A DNA stretch of 64,000 nucleotides from positions 1 to 64,000 of the forward strand of contig NZ_LGRA01000021.1 of NCBI RefSeq assembly GCF_003116095.1, given 5' to 3'. The notes under the pieces were generated by a model, which was not told where the DNA came from, ran no database searches, and was given only the letters and a program-made list of their open reading frames with translations. The first letter of the stretch is position 1, and every line of letters starts with the position of its first letter. The position numbers were made by a program, and so were the translations under genes. Below are positions 51,871-63,975 of the stretch, piece after piece. This DNA is from Azospirillum sp. TSO35-2 (GTDB taxonomy: Bacteria; Pseudomonadota; Alphaproteobacteria; Azospirillales; Azospirillaceae).

Positions 51871-52710
51871 ATGAAACAGTTCCACCTACATCTCGTATCC
51901 GATGCGACCGGCGAGACGATCAACAGCGTGGCGCGCGCCTGCGTCATCCAGTTCGACGACGTCCGGCCGGTCGAGCATTTCTGGAATCTGGTGCGCACCG
52001 ATCGCCAGCTCGACCTTGTGCTGGAGGGGATCCGGGACAACCACGGGCTGGTGATGTTCACCCTGGTCGACGAGACGCTGCGCCGCCGGCTGCAGGATTT
52101 CTGCCGCGAGATGCAGGTGCCCTGCATCCCCGTGCTCGATCCGCTGATCAACGCGCTCGCCGCCTTCCTGGGCGTCGAATCCCAGCGCCAGCCCGGCCGC
52201 CAGCATGTCCTGGACGCCGAGTATTTCAGCCGCATCGACGCCGTCGACTTCGCGCTGTCGCACGACGATGGCCAGTCGAACTGGGACCTGCACGAGGCCG
52301 ACGTCGTGCTGATCGGCGTGTCGCGCAGCTCCAAGACGCCGACCTGCATCTATCTCGCCAACCGCGGCATCAAGGCGGCGAACATCCCGCTGGTTCCCGG
52401 CAGCCCGCTGCCGGCCGAGGTCGATCTGCTGACCCGGCCGCTGATCGTCGGGCTGACCAAGGACCCCGATCGCCTGGTGCAGATCCGCCGCAACCGGCTG
52501 AAGCTGCTGAACCAGGGCGAGGGATCGAGCTACGCCGATCCCGAGGTGGTGCGGTCGGAGGTGCAGGAGGCACGGCGGCTGTTCAGCCGGCGTGGCTGGC
52601 CGGTGATCGACGTCTCCCGCCGCTCCATCGAGGAGACCGCGGCCGAGATCATGATGCTGCTCGCCCGCCGGCAGAGCGCCGGCTTCACCCCGGAAGGGAA
52701 GAAGACGTGA
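51871..52710 (+). CDS. ppsR: Pyruvate, phosphate/water dikinase regulatory protein (PPSR/PSRP)
   Basis: A 279-residue bifunctional kinase/pyrophosphorylase (DUF299) that switches PEP synthase or PPDK on and off. The P-loop is in LIGVSRSSKTPTCIYLANRG. It begins FHLHLVSDATGETINSVARA, a family hallmark. This is the gene called RP001 in descriptions of the Caulobacter origin. The ATG at 51871 is immediately downstream of the last DnaA box; upstream in-frame codons are origin sequence. Confidence 0.96.
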   Translation: MKQFHLHLVSDATGETINSVARACVIQFDDVRPVEHFWNLVRTDRQLDLVLEGIRDNHGLVMFTLVDETLRRRLQDFCREMQVPCIPVLDPLINALAAFLGVESQRQPGRQHVLDAEYFSRIDAVDFALSHDDGQSNWDLHEADVVLIGVSRSSKTPTCIYLANRGIKAANIPLVPGSPLPAEVDLLTRPLIVGLTKDPDRLVQIRRNRLKLLNQGEGSSYADPEVVRSEVQEARRLFSRRGWPVIDVSRRSIEETAAEIMMLLARRQSAGFTPEGKKT

Positions 52711-53321
52711 GCGTGCCGTCCCTGGTCCCCAGCCTGGTCCTGGCGTCGGGATCGCGCACCCGCGCGGAGATGCTGGAACGGGCCGGCCTGACCGCGACGC
52801 TCGACAAGCCGCTGGTCGACGAGGAGGAGGTCAAGCTCGCCGGCCGGGCCGAGGGCGTCTCGGCCGAGGCGGTCGCCGAGACGCTGGCCGAGCTGAAGGC
52901 CCAGCGCGTCACCCGCCGCCACCCCGGCGCGCTGGTGATCGGCGCCGACCAGATGCTGGAGTGCGACGGGGTCTGGTTCGACAAGCCGACCGACCGCGCC
53001 GCGGCGCGCACCCAACTGCTGGCGCTGCGCGGCAAGACCCACCAGCTGGTCAGTTGCGCCGTGGTCGTGCGCGACGGCGCGCGGATGTGGCACAAGGTGG
53101 ACCGCGCCCGGCTGGCCATGCGCGACTTCAGCGACGCCTTCCTCGACGACTATCTCGACCGCGTCGGCGACGACGTGTTGCACTCGGTCGGCGCCTACCA
53201 GTTGGAAGGGCTGGGCGCGCAACTGTTCCAGCGGGTCGAGGGCGACTTCTTCACCATCCTCGGGCTGCCGCTGCTGCCGCTGCTCGGGTTCCTGCGCGTG
53301 CATGGAGTGGGCAAGGAATGA
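52707..53321 (+). CDS. maf: Maf family nucleoside triphosphate pyrophosphatase
   Basis: A 204-residue protein that hydrolyses non-canonical or surplus nucleoside triphosphates. Motifs are LVLASGSRTRAEMLERAG, VIGADQMLECDG and the C-terminal QLEGLGAQLFQRVEGDFFTI. The start is a GTG overlapping the ppsR stop, behind AAGGGAAGAA. Overlaps aroE by ATGA. Confidence 0.95.
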   Translation: MSVPSLVPSLVLASGSRTRAEMLERAGLTATLDKPLVDEEEVKLAGRAEGVSAEAVAETLAELKAQRVTRRHPGALVIGADQMLECDGVWFDKPTDRAAARTQLLALRGKTHQLVSCAVVVRDGARMWHKVDRARLAMRDFSDAFLDDYLDRVGDDVLHSVGAYQLEGLGAQLFQRVEGDFFTILGLPLLPLLGFLRVHGVGKE

Positions 53322-54184
53322 CGACCGTCCGTACGATTACCGGGAAGGCCAAGCTGGCCGGCGTGATGGGCTGGCCGATCGGTCATTCGCGCTCGCCCCG
53401 GCTGCACGGCTGGTGGCTGCAGCACTATGGCATCGACGGCGCCTATGTGCCGCTGGCGGTGGCGCCGGAGCGCGCCGAACAGGCGATCCGTGCCCTGCCG
53501 GCACTGGGCTTCCGCGGCTGCAACGTCACGGTGCCGCTGAAGGAGATCGCCTTCCGCACCGTCGACCGGCTGGACGACACCGCGCGGCGGATGGGGGCGG
53601 TCAACACCATCGTCGTGGCGGAGGATGGCGCGCTGGAAGGCGGCAACACCGACGGCTTCGGCTTCCTCGAGAATCTGCGCGCCGAGCAGCCGGACTGGAC
53701 GGCGGAGCGTGGCCCGGCCGTGGTGGTCGGCGCCGGCGGGGCCGCCCGTGCCGTGGTGGTCGCCCTGCTCGACGCCGGCGCGCCGGAGGTCCGGCTGATC
53801 AACCGCACCCGCACCCGCGCCGAGGAGCTGGCGGCGGATCTGGCCGCCGTTGGGGTGACGGGCGCGGTGACGGTGGTCGATTGGGTTTCACGTGAAACAG
53901 CGTTGGACGGCGTTGCGTTGCTCGTCAACACCACGACCCAGGGCATGGCGGGCCAGCCGGCGCTCGACCTGTCGCTGCGCGCCCTGCCCGTCTCGGCGCT
54001 GGTCAACGACATCGTCTATGTGCCGCTGGAAACGCCGCTGCTGGCCGAGGCCGGGGCGCGCGGCAACCCGGTGGCCGGCGGCATCGGCATGCTGCTGCAC
54101 CAGGCGCGGCCCGGCTTCAAGGCGTGGTTCGGCGTCGAGCCGCAGGTGACGGCGGAGCTGACCCGCTTCGTGCTGGAAGGCTGA
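53318..54184 (+). CDS. aroE: Shikimate dehydrogenase AroE
   Basis: A 288-residue NADP-dependent enzyme of aromatic amino-acid synthesis. Substrate motifs are MGWPIGHSRSPRLH and NVTVPLKE (catalytic lysine), then GNTDGFGF, the cofactor loop VVGAGGAARAV with NRTRTR (NADP-phosphate contact), and GGIGMLLHQA. A parS-like palindrome is embedded at 53884-53899. Confidence 0.96.
   Translation: MTTVRTITGKAKLAGVMGWPIGHSRSPRLHGWWLQHYGIDGAYVPLAVAPERAEQAIRALPALGFRGCNVTVPLKEIAFRTVDRLDDTARRMGAVNTIVVAEDGALEGGNTDGFGFLENLRAEQPDWTAERGPAVVVGAGGAARAVVVALLDAGAPEVRLINRTRTRAEELAADLAAVGVTGAVTVVDWVSRETALDGVALLVNTTTQGMAGQPALDLSLRALPVSALVNDIVYVPLETPLLAEAGARGNPVAGGIGMLLHQARPGFKAWFGVEPQVTAELTRFVLEG
53884..53899. other. 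parS-like site 3 (one mismatch), inside aroE
   Basis: GGTTTCACGTGAAACA matches the consensus at 15 of 16 positions. It is read as Val-Ser-Arg-Glu-Thr in aroE and lies about 2 kb right of the origin. Confidence 0.7.
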
Positions 54185-54192
54185 GGCCGGCG

Positions 54193-54846
54193 ATGGTCGT
54201 GCTGGGCCTGACCGGCTCCATCGGCATGGGCAAGAGCACCGCGGCCGGCATGCTGAAGGCGATGGGCGCGCCGGTCTGCGATTCCGATGCGGTGGTGCAC
54301 CGGCTGCTAGGCCCAGGTGGCCGTGCGGTGCCGGCGATCGACGCCGCCTTTCCCGGGGTGGTGATCGACGGCGCGGTCAGCCGACCGGCGCTGGGGGCGG
54401 CGGTGTTCCGCGACCCGTCGGCGCTGAAACGGCTGGAGGCGATCCTCCACCCGATGGTCCAGGCGGGGCAGCGCGACTTCCTCGCCGGCGCGGCGCGGCG
54501 CGGCGCCAAGATTGCCGTGCTCGACATCCCGCTGCTGTTCGAAACCCACGGCGAGCGGCGGGTCGACGCCACGGTGGTCGTCTCCGCCCCCTTCCCCGTT
54601 CAGCGGGCGCGGGTGATGGCCCGCCCCGGCATGACCGCGGAGAAGTTCGCCGGCATCCTCGCCCGCCAGATGCCCGACGCTGAAAAACGCCGGCGCGCCG
54701 ACTATGTCGTGCCGACGGGTGCCGGTCGGCTGGTGACGCGGCGGGCGCTTCAGGGCATTGTGCGCGACGTGGTGCGGCGACGTGGCCGTCATTGGCCGCC
54801 GCGCGGCTATCAACCGGGGCAAATGGGACAAGTCCATCATGCGTGA
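54193..54846 (+). CDS. coaE: Dephospho-CoA kinase CoaE
   Basis: A 217-residue kinase for the last step of CoA synthesis. The P-loop is GLTGSIGMGKST (residues 5-16), with CDSDAVVHRL and VLDIPLLFETHGE. The ATG at 54193 follows aroE by eight bases and the 3' end overlaps dnaQ. Confidence 0.96.
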   Translation: MVVLGLTGSIGMGKSTAAGMLKAMGAPVCDSDAVVHRLLGPGGRAVPAIDAAFPGVVIDGAVSRPALGAAVFRDPSALKRLEAILHPMVQAGQRDFLAGAARRGAKIAVLDIPLLFETHGERRVDATVVVSAPFPVQRARVMARPGMTAEKFAGILARQMPDAEKRRRADYVVPTGAGRLVTRRALQGIVRDVVRRRGRHWPPRGYQPGQMGQVHHA

Positions 54847-55522
54847 GATCGTTCTCGACACCGAAACCACGGGCTTCAAGCCGGAGGAGGGTCACCGGCT
54901 GGTCGAGATCGGCTGCATCGAGCTGGTCAACCACCTCGCCACCGGCGAACGCTTCCACGTCTACATCAACCCCGAACGCGACATGCCGCCCGACGCCTTC
55001 GCCGTCCACGGGCTGAGCACCGAGTTCCTGGCCGACAAGCCGCTGTTCAACGACGTCGCCGCCGACTTCGTCGCCTTCATCGGCGACGCGCCGCTGGTGA
55101 TCCACAACGCCGCCTTCGACATGAACTTCCTGAATTGGGAGCTGAAGATCGCCGGCTACCCGACGATGCCGAAGGAGCGCGCCATCGACACGCTGCTGAT
55201 GGCGCGCAAGAAGTTCCCCGGCTCGCCGGCCACTTTGGACGCGCTGTGCAAGCGCTTCGGCGTCGACAACTCCAACCGCACCCTGCATGGCGCGCTGCTC
55301 GACGCCCAACTGCTGGCGGAGGTCTATCTGGAGCTGCTGGGCGGCCGCCAGACCGGCTTGGCGCTTGCCTCCGGCCCGGTGACCCGCAGCGGTTCGGCCG
55401 GCAGCCTCCGCATCGACCGTCCTTTCCGGGAGGCCCGCAACTTCGCCGTCAGCGACGACGAGGCCGCGGCGCATGCGGAGATGGTGAAGAAGCTGAAGAA
55501 CGCGCTGTGGGCGGTGGAGTAG
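54839..55522 (+). CDS. dnaQ: DNA polymerase III epsilon subunit DnaQ
   Basis: A 227-residue 3'-5' proofreading exonuclease. Exo I is VLDTETTGF (D7, E9), Exo II HNAAFDMNFLN, and Exo III has HGALLDAQLLAEVYLEL. A C-terminal extension rich in charged residues probably binds the alpha subunit. Cotranscribed with coaE. Confidence 0.96.
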   Translation: MREIVLDTETTGFKPEEGHRLVEIGCIELVNHLATGERFHVYINPERDMPPDAFAVHGLSTEFLADKPLFNDVAADFVAFIGDAPLVIHNAAFDMNFLNWELKIAGYPTMPKERAIDTLLMARKKFPGSPATLDALCKRFGVDNSNRTLHGALLDAQLLAEVYLELLGGRQTGLALASGPVTRSGSAGSLRIDRPFREARNFAVSDDEAAAHAEMVKKLKNALWAVE

Positions 55523-55533
55523 ATCCCGCCAAT

Positions 55534-55619
55534 CACCCTCACCCCATCCCTGCCGCCGCCTTACGGGAAGGCGGCGGCAGTCCCCCCTCCCACAACGCGG
55601 GGAGGGTTAAGGTGGGGGC
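55534..55619. repeat. GC-rich palindromic intergenic repeat, copy 5
   Basis: CACCCTCACCCCATCCC (left) mirrors GGGAGGGTTAAGGTGGGGGC (right), and the core palindrome TGCCGCCGCCTT-ACGGG-AAGGCGGCGGCA sits between. It separates converging dnaQ and qor. Confidence 0.8.
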
Positions 55620-55652
55620 AATCGCCAGCCTAACCCTCTACGGTGCCAACCC

Positions 55653-56627
55653 TTACGGCACCAGCACCGTCGACCCCGTCGTCGCCCGCGATTCCAGCGC
55701 CCGGTGCGCCTCGGCGGTGTCCTTCAGCGCATAGCGCTGGTTGACCGTGAAGGTCACCCCACCGTTCTTCACCGCGTCGAACAGCTCCGCCGCCGACGCC
55801 ATCAAATCCTCGCGCTTGGCGGTGTAGGTCGCCAGCGTCGGCCGGGTCACGTACAGCGAGCCCTTGGTCGCCAGCAGCGCGAGGTCAAGCGGCGCCGGTG
55901 CGCCCGACGCGGCGCCGAACAGCACCATCAGGCCACGCGGCCGCAGGCAGTCCAGCCCGCCGAGGAAGGTCGTCTTGCCGACGCCGTCATAGACCACCGG
56001 CACGCCCTGCCCGTCGGTCAGGTCCTTGACCCGGGCGACGAAATTCTCGCGGGTGTAGTCGATGGTGTGGTGGCAGCCATGGGCCCTCGCCAGCTCGGCC
56101 TTGTCCGCCGACCCGACGGTGCCGATGACGGTGGCGCCGAGATGCCGCGCCCAGGAGCACAGCAGCAGCCCGACCCCGCCGGCCGCCGCCTGGACCAGGA
56201 TGGTGTCGCCGGGCTGCACCGCGTAGGTGCTGCGCAGCAGATACTGCGCGGTCAACCCCTGGAGCAGGGTGCCGGCGGTCGCCTGCTCGTCGAGCCAGCT
56301 CGGCAACGGGACCAGACGGTCGGCGGCGATCAGACGGCTCTCGGCGTAGGCGCCGATCGCCATGGCGTAGCCGACGCGGTCGCCGACCTTCAGCGTGGTG
56401 ACGTCCGGGCCCAGCGCCTCGACCACGCCGGTCGCCGCCATGCCGATCACCGCCGGCAGATCCGGCAGTTTGTAGACGCCGGCGCGCTGATAGACATCGA
56501 TGTAGTTCAGCCCGACCGCGGTCTGGCGGATGCGCACCTGACCGGGGCCGGGCTCGCCGACCTCGATCTCGTCCCAGCGCAGAACCTCCGGCCCGCCGTG
56601 TTCGTGAATGCGGATCGCGTGCACCAT
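55653..56627 (-). CDS. qor: NADPH:quinone oxidoreductase (zinc-independent MDR family)
   Basis: A 324-residue medium-chain dehydrogenase. The cofactor loop is VQAAAGGVGLLLCSWARHLG, and GLNYIDVYQRAGVYKLPDLP and the C-terminal VLFGAASGAPAPLDL are typical of quinone oxidoreductase 1. No zinc ligands are seen. The ATG at 56627 gives the conserved start VHAIRIHEHGGPEVL. Confidence 0.93.
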   Translation of the reverse strand: MVHAIRIHEHGGPEVLRWDEIEVGEPGPGQVRIRQTAVGLNYIDVYQRAGVYKLPDLPAVIGMAATGVVEALGPDVTTLKVGDRVGYAMAIGAYAESRLIAADRLVPLPSWLDEQATAGTLLQGLTAQYLLRSTYAVQPGDTILVQAAAGGVGLLLCSWARHLGATVIGTVGSADKAELARAHGCHHTIDYTRENFVARVKDLTDGQGVPVVYDGVGKTTFLGGLDCLRPRGLMVLFGAASGAPAPLDLALLATKGSLYVTRPTLATYTAKREDLMASAAELFDAVKNGGVTFTVNQRYALKDTAEAHRALESRATTGSTVLVP

Positions 56628-56670
56628 GGTGGTTGGTTTCCTTGACGAGTGGTTGTCTGATGTCCGGGGG

Positions 56671-57168
56671 TCAGAGCAGCGCGAACTGTTCCGCCGCCGC
56701 GCCGTTGCCCTGCCCGATCGCCGCGTGCCGCCGTTCCAGCGCCAGCAGCCACGCCTTGGTGTCGAGCCCGCCATGCCCGGAATAGCCGCCGGCCGCGCCG
56801 CCGCTGGCCAGCACCCGGTGGCAGGGAATGATGATCGGGATCGGGTTGGCGCCACAGGCGCCGCCGACCGCGCGCGGCCCGCTGCTCAGCATCCTGGCCA
56901 TCCCGCCATAGGTCGCGGTGCCGCCATAGGGGATCGCCAGCATCGCCGTCCACACGCTCTGGCGGAACGGTGTGCCCGCCGGCTTCAGCGGCAGATCGAA
57001 GCGCTGCAGCCGCCCGGCGAAATAGGCGTCCAACTGCCGCGCCGTCTCCGTCAGCACGGCGTCGGGCGCGTCATGGTCGAAGCGGCCCCAGCCGACCGAA
57101 GTCAGGGCGCTTCCGTCGCTCGTCAGCATCAGGGAACCCAGCGGGCTGTCGATGGTCAGGCGTCCCAT
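56671..57168 (-). CDS. ogt: Methylated-DNA--protein-cysteine methyltransferase (Ogt type)
   Basis: A 165-residue suicide DNA-repair protein removing O6-alkyl groups from guanine. The acceptor cysteine is C116 in PIIIPCHRVLASGG, and the helix-turn-helix part is AIPYGGTATYGGMARML. The ATG at 57168 has a strong GGGAGGAG ribosome site. It follows the YyaL-type gene closely (23 bases), so the two are probably cotranscribed. Confidence 0.95.
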   Translation of the reverse strand: MGRLTIDSPLGSLMLTSDGSALTSVGWGRFDHDAPDAVLTETARQLDAYFAGRLQRFDLPLKPAGTPFRQSVWTAMLAIPYGGTATYGGMARMLSSGPRAVGGACGANPIPIIIPCHRVLASGGAAGGYSGHGGLDTKAWLLALERRHAAIGQGNGAAAEQFALL

Positions 57169-57191
57169 GAACTCCTCCCTCATTGTATGGT

Positions 57192-59243
<2,052 letters not shown>

Positions 59244-59429
59244 GGCGGTGTTCCATCTGTTGGTGGTCTTACGGGTGAGGTCCCGTGAAACAATAGGTGG
59301 CGCCGGGGTGGCGTTGCGCCAGTGCATCCTATCTGTATAGTGGGACATGAGCCGCAACCGGGCTCAACCCCAAAATCGTCTTGGTCGGTGCACGCCATCC
59401 CCGGTGGGCGCCGCGCAGAGGGGGCAGCC

Positions 59430-59681
59430 ATGAAAATCACCGTCGACATCGACTGCACTCCGGACGAGGCCCGGCAATTCCTGGGCCTGCCGGATGTGAA
59501 GCCGATGCAGGACGCCATGATGCACGAGATCCAGGAACGGATGCGTGCGAACCTCCAGGCGATGGACCCGGACACCATGCTGAAGACCTGGCTTCCGGCC
59601 GGCATCCAGGGCATGGAGCAGATGCAGAAGATGTTTTGGTCCCAGATGGCCTCGGCCCTGGGCCAGGAAGGACGAAAGTGA
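59430..59681 (+). CDS. DUF6489 family protein
   Basis: An 83-residue helical protein, beginning MKITVDIDCTPDEARQFLGL and ending in a Met-rich helix (MEQMQKMFWSQMASALG). Restricted, as far as I know, to alphaproteobacteria. The function is unknown. It ends with the ribosome-site/start overlap of the ferredoxin-like gene, so the two are coupled. Confidence 0.75.
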   Translation: MKITVDIDCTPDEARQFLGLPDVKPMQDAMMHEIQERMRANLQAMDPDTMLKTWLPAGIQGMEQMQKMFWSQMASALGQEGRK

Positions 59682-60037
59682 GCGACCCGAAATCCTATTT
59701 CGAAGCCCATGTCTTTTGTTGCACCAACCGCCGCCACGATGGCCACCGGCGCGGATCCTGCGCCGCCCAAGGTTCGGAGAAGCTGCGTGATTATATGAAG
59801 GCCCGCGCGCGCGAACTCGGCTTCGACGGCAAGGTGCGGATCAATTCCGCCGGTTGCCTCGACCGCTGCGAGCTGGGGCCGACGCTGGTGATCTACCCGG
59901 AAGGCGTCTGGTACACCTATCACAGCACCGCCGACATCGACGACATCCTGCAGACCCATCTGGTCGAGGGCCGGCGGGTCGAGCGGCTGATGCTGACGCC
60001 GGAGCAGCGGGAGCTGCGGCCCGAGCAGCGCGGTTGA
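59678..60037 (+). CDS. Thioredoxin-fold (2Fe-2S) ferredoxin domain protein
   Basis: A 119-residue protein. Cluster ligands lie in FCCTNRRHDGHRRGSC and SAGCLDRCELGP, and VWYTYHSTADIDDILQTHLV is typical of the thioredoxin-like [2Fe-2S] family related to the NuoE C-terminus. Electron partner unknown. The GTG start at 59678 overlaps the DUF6489 stop codon. Confidence 0.88.
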   Translation: MSDPKSYFEAHVFCCTNRRHDGHRRGSCAAQGSEKLRDYMKARARELGFDGKVRINSAGCLDRCELGPTLVIYPEGVWYTYHSTADIDDILQTHLVEGRRVERLMLTPEQRELRPEQRG

Positions 60038-60053
60038 TCGGCCGATCCCCACC

Positions 60054-61382
60054 ATGACCGCGACCATCTTCGCGCTCGCCACCGCCCCCGGCCGATCCGG
60101 TGTGGCGGTGGTTCGCGTTTCGGGACCGGGGGCCGGATCCGCCCTCGCCGCCCTGACCGGCCGTTCGCTCCCCGCGCCGCGCCGCGCCGTGCTGACCCAC
60201 CTGCGCGATCCCGCGACCGGCGACGCGCTGGACGACGCGCTGGTCCTGCGCTTCACCGCTCCGGCCAGCTTCACCGGCGAGGATGTGGTGGAACTGCACC
60301 TGCACGGCGGCCGCGCCGTGGTGACCGGGGTGGTCGAGGCGCTCGGCGCCCTGCCCGGCCTGCGGCTCGCCGAACCCGGCGAGTTCACCCGCCGCGCCTT
60401 CGAGAACGGCAAGCTCGACCTGACCGAGGCCGAGGCGGTGGCCGACCTGATTGACGCGGAAACCATGGCGCAGCGGCGCCAAGCCCTGCGCCAGATGGAC
60501 GGCGCGCTCGGCCGGCTCTACGACGGCTGGCGGGAGCGGCTGACCCGCGCGCTCGCCCACATCGAGGCCGACATCGACTTCGCCGAGGATGATCTGCCCG
60601 GCGGCGTCGCCGACGCGGTGCGGCCGGTGGTCGCGGCTCTCGCCGACGAGATCGCCGCGCATCTCAACGACGGCGGTCGCGGCGAGCGGCTGCGCGAGGG
60701 GCTGCACATCGCCATCGTCGGCGCGCCCAACGCCGGCAAGTCGAGCCTGCTGAACGCGTTGGCCCGCCGCGACGCCGCCATCGTCTCCGCCCGCGCCGGC
60801 ACCACCCGCGACATCATCGAGGTGCATCTCGACCTCGGCGGTTATCCCGTCGTGCTGGCCGACACCGCCGGCCTGCGCGAGGCCGCCGCCGACGAGGTCG
60901 AGGAGGAAGGCATCCGCCGCGCCCGCGACCGGGCGGCGCGCGCCGACGTGAAGGTGGCGGTGTTCGACGCCACCGCCCTGCCCGACCTTGACCCGGCGAC
61001 GCTGGCGTTGATCGACGGCGACACGGTGGTGGTCTTCAACAAGACCGATCTCGCCGGCCCGGTCGACGTCCGGCCGGATCTGTCCCCGGTCCTGGTTTCG
61101 GCCCACACCGGTGCCGGGTTGAAGGAACTGGAGGAGCGGTTGACCGCTTTCAGCGCCGACCGCCTTGCCATCGGCAGCGCGCCATCGCTGACCCGCGCCC
61201 GCCACCGCGCGGCGCTGACCGAATGCCGGGAGTCGCTGCTGCGCGCCTTGGATGCGTCGCTGCCGGAACTGGCGGCGGAGGATGTCCGCCTCGCCAGTCG
61301 CGCGCTCGGCCGGATCACCGGGCGGGTCGATGTGGAGGATTTGCTGGACGTGATCTTCCGGGACTTCTGCATCGGCAAGTGA
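60054..61382 (+). CDS. mnmE: tRNA uridine-5-carboxymethylaminomethyl GTPase MnmE
   Basis: A 442-residue GTPase that modifies wobble uridine-34 with MnmG. An N-terminal THF-binding domain (SGVAVVRVSGPGAGSALAAL) precedes a helical domain and a G domain (GAPNAGKSSLLNALARRDAA, DTAGLREA, NKTD). It ends in CIGK, the conserved formyl-binding cysteine tail. Confidence 0.97.
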   Translation: MTATIFALATAPGRSGVAVVRVSGPGAGSALAALTGRSLPAPRRAVLTHLRDPATGDALDDALVLRFTAPASFTGEDVVELHLHGGRAVVTGVVEALGALPGLRLAEPGEFTRRAFENGKLDLTEAEAVADLIDAETMAQRRQALRQMDGALGRLYDGWRERLTRALAHIEADIDFAEDDLPGGVADAVRPVVAALADEIAAHLNDGGRGERLREGLHIAIVGAPNAGKSSLLNALARRDAAIVSARAGTTRDIIEVHLDLGGYPVVLADTAGLREAAADEVEEEGIRRARDRAARADVKVAVFDATALPDLDPATLALIDGDTVVVFNKTDLAGPVDVRPDLSPVLVSAHTGAGLKELEERLTAFSADRLAIGSAPSLTRARHRAALTECRESLLRALDASLPELAAEDVRLASRALGRITGRVDVEDLLDVIFRDFCIGK

Positions 61383-61387
61383 GGCGG

Positions 61388-61403
61388 TGTTTCACGTGAA
61401 ACA
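61388..61403. other. parS site 4 (perfect), mnmE-mnmG spacer
   Basis: TGTTTCACGTGAAACA, identical to the canonical ParB-binding 16-mer. It lies five bases after the mnmE stop codon, about 9.6 kb right of the origin. Confidence 0.92.
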
Positions 61404-61495
61404 AGGGATGGGACGGGGACGCCCGCAACCACTCTTCCCATATGTCTCCGCCCCGCCTCTTGGATCCGCCGCAGCGTTCCGCTATGGTCCCGCGC

Positions 61496-63360
<1,865 letters not shown>

Positions 63361-63364
<4 letters not shown>

Positions 63365-63975
63365 CGAACTTCGATGCGGTGGCGTTCCAGGAGGCCACCG
63401 GTGTTTCACGTGAAACACTCGACCGCCTGAGCGCCTACGAGGCGCTGCTGCGCAAGTGGCAGCAGACGATCAATCTGGTCGGCCCCTCCACCCTGCCCGA
63501 GGTCTGGCGCCGGCACTTTCTCGACTCCGCGCAGCTCTACCCGCTGCTGCCGCCGGGGACCCGGGTGCTGGTCGATCTCGGCAGCGGCGCCGGCTTTCCC
63601 GGTCTGGTGCTCGCGATCCTCGGCGTGCCGCAGGTCCATCTGATCGAGAGCGACGTGCGCAAAGGCGCCTTCCTGCGCGAGGTGGCGCGGGTCTGCGCCG
63701 CCCCCGCCACCGTCCACACCAAGCGGATCGACGCCGTCACCGGGATCGAGGCCGACGTGGTCACCGCGCGCGCCCTGGCGCCGCTGGCGGATCTGCTGGC
63801 TTGGGCGCATCCCTTCATCGGGTCGCGCGGCACCGGCCTGTTCCTCAAGGGCCAGAACCTGGACGACGAATTGACCGCCACCACGCAATATTGGAGAATG
63901 CGGCCCGAGCGATTCGACAGCCGCACCGACCCGACCGGAACCATCCTGCGCGTGAGCGCGCTTGAGCGTGTCTGA
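63361..63975 (+). CDS. rsmG: 16S rRNA (guanine-527-N7)-methyltransferase RsmG (GidB)
   Basis: A 204-residue SAM-dependent methyltransferase. Motif I is [19 protein letters not shown], preceded by [20 protein letters not shown]. Coupled to mnmG and overlapping a probable parA start. A perfect parS site is embedded near its start (63402-63417). Confidence 0.97.
63402..63417. other. parS site 5 (perfect), inside rsmG
   Basis: TGTTTCACGTGAAACA, read as part of Gly-Val-Ser-Arg-Glu-Thr-Leu at codons 14-19 of rsmG. About 11.6 kb right of the origin. Confidence 0.92.

Noticed and set aside
59277-59292. Half parS-like sequence upstream of the YyaL-type gene (CCCGTGAAACA)
   Set aside because: Only the right half matches the consensus; the left half has five mismatches, so ParB binding is unlikely.
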